From Variovorax sp. PAMC26660 (GTDB lineage Bacteria > Pseudomonadota > Gammaproteobacteria > Burkholderiales > Burkholderiaceae_C): 64,000 bases of DNA. Both the position numbers and the translations under genes were made by a program. The notes beneath the pieces are model-generated. The model saw nothing but the letters and a program-made list of their open reading frames with translations. It was not told the origin of the DNA and did no database searches. Shown here one piece after another: positions 59,423 through 64,000 of this stretch. The DNA lies in NCBI RefSeq assembly GCF_014302995.1, contig NZ_CP060295.1, positions 1,674,001 through 1,738,000 on the forward strand, in the 5' to 3' direction. The stretch's first letter is position 1. Each line of letters opens with the position of its first letter.

Positions 59423-60052
59423 TCAGGGCGAGGTGAGCGTGTAGGTCACGACACCGTTGTTGGCCACCGTGGCACCGTACGTACCGGGCGCGTAGACGCC
59501 GGTGTTGTCGTACGCGAAGGTCCACTTGCTTTCCTGGCGCACCACCGTGTTCACGGCCGTGAAGCCCGTGGCGGTCGGGCCCGCGCCGGTCGTGGTGCTG
59601 AAGGCCGGGTGGGCGATGGCCGCGTTGGTGAAGCCCGTCGTGCCCGTGGTGAGCGGCGCTGCCGTCACGGTGATGGCGCTCCAGGGAATGGTGTTGGTGC
59701 CGTTGCTCAACTGGCCGGTCACGCCGGAGTTGAGCGACAGGTTGCCGGCATTGCCGAGCACGCGGACCGTGACCGCGCCACCGGTCAGGTCACCGCCCGT
59801 GCCGGCGATGGTGCCGCCCGCGCCGACCGATGCACCCGGCACCGTGAAGGCCAGGGCGTCGACCGTGCCCACGGTGGTGAAGTTGGTACCAGTACCGACC
59901 TGCAGGTACATCACGCGCGGAATCGTCACCGTGAAGTTGAGGCGGGCGGTGGCGCTCAACTGTCCCGAGGCTGCACTCGTGAAATTGGACTCTGCTTGCG
60001 CAGCGAAAGGGAGGGCGCCTGCGATGGCTGCAATCAAAAGTAGTTTTTTCAA
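59423..60052 (-). CDS. Major pilin-like subunit (first)
   Basis: A 209-residue exported protein. It starts at TTG (60052) giving MKKLLLIAAIAGALPFAAQAES, a clean signal peptide. The mature protein is rich in Thr, Gly and Ala with a beta-sandwich pattern (TARLNFTVTIPRVMYLQVG ... FAYDNTGVYAPGTYGATVANNGVVTYTLTSP). There are no Cys residues. The C-terminal strand could be a donor strand for subunit joining. As first gene with a terminator after it, it should be the most abundant subunit. Confidence 0.8.
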   Translation of the reverse strand: MKKLLLIAAIAGALPFAAQAESNFTSAASGQLSATARLNFTVTIPRVMYLQVGTGTNFTTVGTVDALAFTVPGASVGAGGTIAGTGGDLTGGAVTVRVLGNAGNLSLNSGVTGQLSNGTNTIPWSAITVTAAPLTTGTTGFTNAAIAHPAFSTTTGAGPTATGFTAVNTVVRQESKWTFAYDNTGVYAPGTYGATVANNGVVTYTLTSP

Positions 60053-60289
60053 GAGGAACTCTCGGTGTATCGACTGAGTTGACGGGCAAAAGTAATTCCA
60101 AAGTGCTCATACCTTGGAAATGTTAATTTTAGTCAACAGTCGTCAAAAACGTACTCTTATGTAACCAATTAGCCCCCCTAAATGCATGCATGTTGCGCTT
60201 GCACGACTGCAATCCAATCCGGTGCATCGGGACTGGCACGTCACTTGCATAACCTGACCACTTGCTCTGATTAAGCGGTCAAACACACC
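60053..60289. promoter_or_regulatory. AT-richer divergent region with inverted repeat
   Basis: 237 bp without a gene, between the pilin operon and the plus-strand oxidoreductase. It is clearly AT-richer than the window. It holds TTCCAA (60096-60101) facing TTGGAA (60114-60119) across 12 bases, and a run GTTAATTTTAGTCAACAG nearby. It should carry both divergent promoters; no site can be assigned with certainty. Confidence 0.5.
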
Positions 60290-60877
60290 ATGCGCGTGCT
60301 CGTCGTCTACTGCCACCCGGTCGAAACCAGCTTCCATGCCGCCCTGCACCAAGAGGTGCTGAAGAACCTGCGCGCCGCGGGGCACGAGGTGGACGACTGC
60401 GACCTTTACGCCGAAGGCTTCAACCCGGTGCTGTCGCGCGAGGAGCGGCTCGGCTACCACGAGGTGCCGGCCAACCAGTTGCCGCTGAAGCCTTATGTAG
60501 AGCGGCTGCAGTGGGCCGAAGGCATCGTGTTCTGCTTTCCGACGTGGTGCTTCGGGTTGCCGGCGATGCTCAAGGGCTACTTCGACCGGCTCTTCATGCC
60601 GGGCGTGGCCTTCGACATCAGCGACCCGGCCAATGTGAAGCCGATGCTCACGCACATCCAACGCATCAGCGCGGTGGTCACCTATGGCCGGCCGCGCTGG
60701 ATGGCCTGGTACATGGGCGATCCGCCGCGCAAGATCGTCACGCGCTACATGAAGCGGCTCACCGGCCAGCGCGCCAGGGTGGACTACCACGCCCACTACC
60801 ACATGAACGTGGCGACCGAGCCCCAGCTCAAGCGCTTCATGGCGCGTGTAGGCCAGGCCATGGCGCGCTTCGCATGA
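60290..60877 (+). CDS. NAD(P)H-dependent oxidoreductase (flavodoxin-like fold)
   Basis: A 195-residue protein of the KefF/NQO-like flavodoxin family: VVYCHPVETSFHAALHQEVLKNLRAAGHEVDDCDLYAEGF at the N-terminus (flavin phosphate loop) and FPTWCFGLPAMLKGYFDRLFMPGVAF. It would reduce quinones or a related electron acceptor with NAD(P)H. Its stop overlaps the amidohydrolase ATG (ATGA), so it belongs to the nitrogen-compound operon. Confidence 0.88.
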   Translation: MRVLVVYCHPVETSFHAALHQEVLKNLRAAGHEVDDCDLYAEGFNPVLSREERLGYHEVPANQLPLKPYVERLQWAEGIVFCFPTWCFGLPAMLKGYFDRLFMPGVAFDISDPANVKPMLTHIQRISAVVTYGRPRWMAWYMGDPPRKIVTRYMKRLTGQRARVDYHAHYHMNVATEPQLKRFMARVGQAMARFA

Positions 60878-62148
60878 GCGCCCCTGCCCTGCTCGACAAC
60901 GCGCGCCTGCCGCGCTGGCTGCTGCCGACCGACTGGCCACAGCACGACGGCGTGCCGGTGCTGGCGCGCATCGCTGTGGAAGCCGGTCGCGTGACATCGG
61001 TACGCCCCGCATCCGATCAAGCCGAACGCCCGCTCGCTGGTTGGGACCTGGCCGGCACGCTGGTACTGCCCGGCTTCGTCGACGCCCACACGCACCTCGA
61101 CAAGGCCTTCACGCTGCCGCGCATGAAGCAGGTGCAGCCCGGCCTGCTCGGCGCCATCGACGCGATGCTGGCCGACCGCGTGCACTGGAGCCCCGCCGAC
61201 GTGCACGCGCGCGCCTCGCGCGGCCTGCAGTGGGCCTGGGAATGCGGCACCACGCACGTGCGCACGCACGTCGACTGGTGGGAGCCCGATGCGGTGCCGC
61301 TGGCCTGGCCGGTGATGGCCGAGCTGGCGCAGGAATGGGCCGGCAAGGTGAAGCTGGAGCAGGTCAGCCTGATCAAGCTGCCGCTGTTCGAGGACGCGGC
61401 ACAGGCGATGCGCCTTGCGAAGCAGGTGAAGGCCACGGGCCCGCATGCGCTGCTCGGCGGCTTCGTGCACTCGACCAACTGGAGCGAGAACGCACTGCGC
61501 AACCTGCTGCTGTCGGCGCAGGCTTGCGACCTCGACATCGACCTGCACGTCGACGAAGAACTGAACGCTTCAGCAGTGGGCCTGCAGACCACGGCCCGCA
61601 TCCTGCGCGAGATCGGCTACGAAGGCCGCGTGGTCTGCGGCCACATCTGCGCGCTCGCGGCCCAGCCCGAAGCGCAGGCCTTCGCCACGCTCGATGCGGT
61701 GGCGCGCGCGCCGATCACCGTGGTGTCGCTGCCAGCCACCAACCTGCTGCTGCAGGACGCGGTGACGGGCCGCACGCCACGCATGCGCGGCATCACGCTC
61801 GTGAAGGAAATACGTGAGCGCGGCATTCCGCTGCTGTTCGCGAGCGACAACGTGCAAGACCCGTTCTGTCGCCTCGGCAGCTTCGATCCGGTCGAGGCAC
61901 TGAGCACGGCCGCGCTGGTGGCGCAGCTCGACGACCCCTTCGACAACTGGTCGCAGGCGCTGTGCCGCAGCGACTGGCTGCAACGCGCGCCGGCCACCGC
62001 TACATCCACGCTGATCGGCGCCAAGGCCGATCTCGTGCTGTTCACGCAGGCCGACCGCCACGGCTGGCCCTCGCGCACCGCCAGCCGCGTGGTGCTGCGC
62101 GACGGCCGCGTGACGCACGGCGACGCGACGCCTTTCTTCCCCCAGTAA
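60874..62148 (+). CDS. Cytosine deaminase-like amidohydrolase
   Basis: A 424-residue amidohydrolase with metal motifs GFVDAHTHLDKAF, His in DIDLHVDEE, VVCGHICAL and ASDNVQDPF. This set fits the cytosine/creatinine deaminase and isopropylammelide-like branch. It removes an amino group or opens a ring in a cyclic nitrogen compound. The ATG overlaps the oxidoreductase stop; it is followed 16 bp later by a creatininase-family gene. Confidence 0.9.
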   Translation: MSAPALLDNARLPRWLLPTDWPQHDGVPVLARIAVEAGRVTSVRPASDQAERPLAGWDLAGTLVLPGFVDAHTHLDKAFTLPRMKQVQPGLLGAIDAMLADRVHWSPADVHARASRGLQWAWECGTTHVRTHVDWWEPDAVPLAWPVMAELAQEWAGKVKLEQVSLIKLPLFEDAAQAMRLAKQVKATGPHALLGGFVHSTNWSENALRNLLLSAQACDLDIDLHVDEELNASAVGLQTTARILREIGYEGRVVCGHICALAAQPEAQAFATLDAVARAPITVVSLPATNLLLQDAVTGRTPRMRGITLVKEIRERGIPLLFASDNVQDPFCRLGSFDPVEALSTAALVAQLDDPFDNWSQALCRSDWLQRAPATATSTLIGAKADLVLFTQADRHGWPSRTASRVVLRDGRVTHGDATPFFPQ

Positions 62149-62163
62149 AGAACAAGGACTCCC

Positions 62164-63027
62164 ATGCTCCACGGCTACATCCCGCCCCACCGCTTCCTGC
62201 CCTACCTGAGCTGGACCGAAATCGCCGCGCTGCCCGATCGCGAGAACACGGTCATCGTGCTGCCCTGCGGCGCCATCGAGCAGCATGGCCCGCACCTGCC
62301 TTGCTCGGTCGACAGCGTGATCGCCTCGGGCGTGATGGGCAAGGCGCTCGAAAAGCTCCCCGCCGAGGTGCGCGCCTTCGCGCTGCCGACCATCACCTAT
62401 GGCAAGTCGGAAGAGCACCTGCACTTCCCCGGCACGATGACGCTCACCGGCACCACGCTGCTGTCGACCGTGACCGAGATCGGCGAGTCGGTCTACCGCG
62501 CGGGCTTTCGCAAGCTGCTGTTCGCCAACGGCCACGGCGGCCAGCCGCAGGTGCTGGAGATGGCTGCACGCGAACTGCGGCTGCGGCATGGCGACTTCGT
62601 GGTGGTGCCGCATGGCGTGTCGCGCCTGCCGAATGCGTCGAGCAAGCAGATCAGCGACCAGGAAAAGCGCCTGTCGATGCACGCCGGCCATTCCGAAACC
62701 GCGCTGATGCTCGCGCTCGCGCCCGACACGGTGCACATGGAGCGCGCAGCCGCCAACTTTCCGCCGCCCTTCCCGATCAAGCTGCTGTCGGCCGACGGCC
62801 GCCCGGCCTGCGCATGGACCGCGCGCGACTTCGGCCCCAGCGGCGTCATCGGCGACCCCACCAGCGCCACGCGCGAACAGGGCGAAGAGATCCTGGACAC
62901 GCTCTCCGACAGCTGGACGCAGGCACTGACCGAGCTGCATGCGCTGCGCTGGGTCGTGCGCGAGGAAGCCACCTGGGAGCGCGGGCACCAGCAGGGCTTC
63001 ATCCAGCAGTCCTTCGTGCCGGCCTGA
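62164..63027 (+). CDS. Creatininase-family amidohydrolase
   Basis: A 287-residue creatininase-family enzyme. Metal-binding strings: LPCGAIEQHGPHLPCSVDS, LFANGHGGQPQ, and MHAGHSETALMLALAP. Members hydrolyse creatinine or other cyclic and formyl amides (for example 3-dehydro compounds in riboflavin or F420 routes). Together with the deaminase-like and the ABC receptor genes, a cyclic amide substrate is likely. Confidence 0.9.
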   Translation: MLHGYIPPHRFLPYLSWTEIAALPDRENTVIVLPCGAIEQHGPHLPCSVDSVIASGVMGKALEKLPAEVRAFALPTITYGKSEEHLHFPGTMTLTGTTLLSTVTEIGESVYRAGFRKLLFANGHGGQPQVLEMAARELRLRHGDFVVVPHGVSRLPNASSKQISDQEKRLSMHAGHSETALMLALAPDTVHMERAAANFPPPFPIKLLSADGRPACAWTARDFGPSGVIGDPTSATREQGEEILDTLSDSWTQALTELHALRWVVREEATWERGHQQGFIQQSFVPA

Positions 63028-63111
63028 AGCGGCTTCGGCCCGCTCCTTGCATCGACCGATCCGCTCACCCCTTTTCCTTTTCTCAATCCAGTCCTTCGAG
63101 AGGTCCTCCCC

Positions 63112-64000
63112 ATGCGCTCTTTCGCCCTGTCCATGGCCGGCGCCGCCGCCATCGCCTTCCTCGCCGCCGCCGCGCCCGCGCAGGCCGAGGACAAGTTCAC
63201 CTACATGACCAACTGGTACGCGCAGGCCGAGCACGGCGGCTTCTACCAGGCACAGGCGCTGGGCATCTACAAGAAGTACGGCCTCGATGTGACCATCAAG
63301 ATGGGCGGCCCGCAGGTCAACATCACGCAGATGATGGCGGCCGGCCAGGCCGACTGCATCATGGGTTCGAGCGACATCCAGATGATGCAGGTGCGCGAAG
63401 GCGGCGTGCCGGTGGTCAACGTGGCGGCCTTCTTCCAGAAAGACCCGCAGGTGCTGATCGCGCACGACGACGTGAAGAAGTTCGAGGACCTGAAGGGCAA
63501 GACACTGCTGATCGGCGCGCAGGCCAACCGCGGCTACTGGCCGTGGCTCAAGGCCAAGTTCGGCTTCACCGATGAGCAGACGCGGCCCTACACCTTCAAC
63601 ATCCAGCCCTTCGTGGCGGACAAGAACACCGCGCAGCAGGGCTACCTCACCTCGGAGCCCTACGCCATTCAGAAGGCCGGCGTGAAGAGCACGGTGCTGA
63701 TGTTCAGCGACCACGGCTTCCCCGCGTATGCGACCACGGTGTCGTGCATGGAGAAGACGCTCAAGGACCGCAACAAGCAGGTGGCCGCCTTCGTGAAGGC
63801 CTCGGCCGAAGGCTGGAAGAGCTACCTGGCCGATCCGGCGCCCGCCAATGCGCTGATCAAGAAGGACAACCCCAACATGACCGACGACCAGTTGGCCTAC
63901 AGCGTGGCCAAGCTCAAGGAGATGGGCATGGTCACCGGCGGCGACGCAGCCAAGCTGGGCATCGGCGTGATGACCGACGCGCGCTCCAAGGCGAGCTACG
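63112..64000 (+). CDS. NMT1/THI5-type ABC transporter substrate-binding protein (partial)
   Basis: The first 296 residues of a periplasmic receptor; the gene leaves the window at the right edge. Signal peptide (AGAAAIAFLAAAAPAQA, cleavage near residue 25). Mature strings FTYMTNWYAQAEHGGFYQAQALGIYKKYGLDVTIKMGG and GVPVVNVAAFFQKDPQVLIA fit the NMT1/THI5-like family, which binds pyrimidines and other aromatic nitrogen compounds. It lies in one operon with amidohydrolase and creatininase genes; ABC permease and ATPase probably follow. Confidence 0.92.
   Translation, partial: MRSFALSMAGAAAIAFLAAAAPAQAEDKFTYMTNWYAQAEHGGFYQAQALGIYKKYGLDVTIKMGGPQVNITQMMAAGQADCIMGSSDIQMMQVREGGVPVVNVAAFFQKDPQVLIAHDDVKKFEDLKGKTLLIGAQANRGYWPWLKAKFGFTDEQTRPYTFNIQPFVADKNTAQQGYLTSEPYAIQKAGVKSTVLMFSDHGFPAYATTVSCMEKTLKDRNKQVAAFVKASAEGWKSYLADPAPANALIKKDNPNMTDDQLAYSVAKLKEMGMVTGGDAAKLGIGVMTDARSKASY

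Noticed and set aside
61570..63714. Minus-strand 714-residue frame opposite amidohydrolase, creatininase and ABC receptor
   Set aside because: It spans three strongly supported genes and shows only low-complexity antisense composition.

Overview
The window is a dense, high-GC stretch of a proteobacterial chromosome. Gene content (Bug-type tricarboxylate receptor, aceK, split glyQ/glyS, a leucine/isovalerate catabolic operon with an AMP-forming acyl-CoA ligase, many ATGA-overlapping genes) points to a versatile heterotroph of the Burkholderiales, most likely a Comamonadaceae bacterium close to Variovorax. That placement is inference from family recognition; no rRNA or tRNA gene was seen here.

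Layout. 1-3955 (minus): an IclR-controlled catabolic operon (IclR, cupin, Bug solute receptor, class III CoA-transferase, acyl-CoA dehydrogenase running off the left edge). 3956-4355: gene-free, with an IclR-type palindrome and the first copy of a 258-bp double-hairpin element. 4356-7945: ghrA-like reductase, EthD protein, Tat-like hypothetical, yfcF-like GST, DUF4349 lipoprotein. 8005-17775 (minus): the liu operon (isovaleryl-CoA dehydrogenase, acyl-CoA synthetase, methylcrotonyl-CoA carboxylase beta, alpha/beta hydrolase, methylglutaconyl-CoA hydratase, SMI1/KNR4 protein, DUF4126 membrane protein, methylcrotonyl-CoA carboxylase alpha), divergent from an AraC regulator with a symmetric operator candidate between them. 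18945-19236: second copy of the double-hairpin element. 19237-24507: hydroxyacid dehydrogenase with an overlapping helical protein, thioredoxin-like protein, HAD phosphatase, riboswitch-controlled thiC, YchJ. 24610-27307: a hybrid histidine kinase divergent from a LuxR-type regulator. 27312-36514: amidase, metallophosphoesterase, acyl-CoA dehydrogenase, M20 peptidase, thiolase, aceK, beta carbonic anhydrase, LiuR-like MerR regulator. 36633-40779 (plus): MBL hydrolase, leucine-rich-repeat protein kinase, pseudouridine synthase, SDR. 40790-46871 (minus): glyQ, membrane protein, glyS, gmhB-like phosphatase, acyltransferase, YgjP-like peptidase. 47042-54770: PAP2 phosphatase, asparaginase divergent from a TetR regulator, YoaK transporter, receiver protein, Dps, two small unknowns, two Crp/Fnr regulators, DUF1488. 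54886-60052 (minus): an atypical fimbria-like secretion operon. 60290-64000 (plus): oxidoreductase, amidohydrolase, creatininase and an NMT1-type ABC receptor, probably for uptake and hydrolysis of a cyclic nitrogen compound.

Most unusual items: the two copies of the double-hairpin repeat, whose stems show a compensatory base change between copies; the fimbria-like operon whose barrel protein lacks a recognisable usher N-terminal domain and carries a C-terminal SdrD/Cna-B-like domain; a complete leucine-rich-repeat protein kinase; and a GmhB-family phosphatase with Asn in place of the second catalytic Asp.
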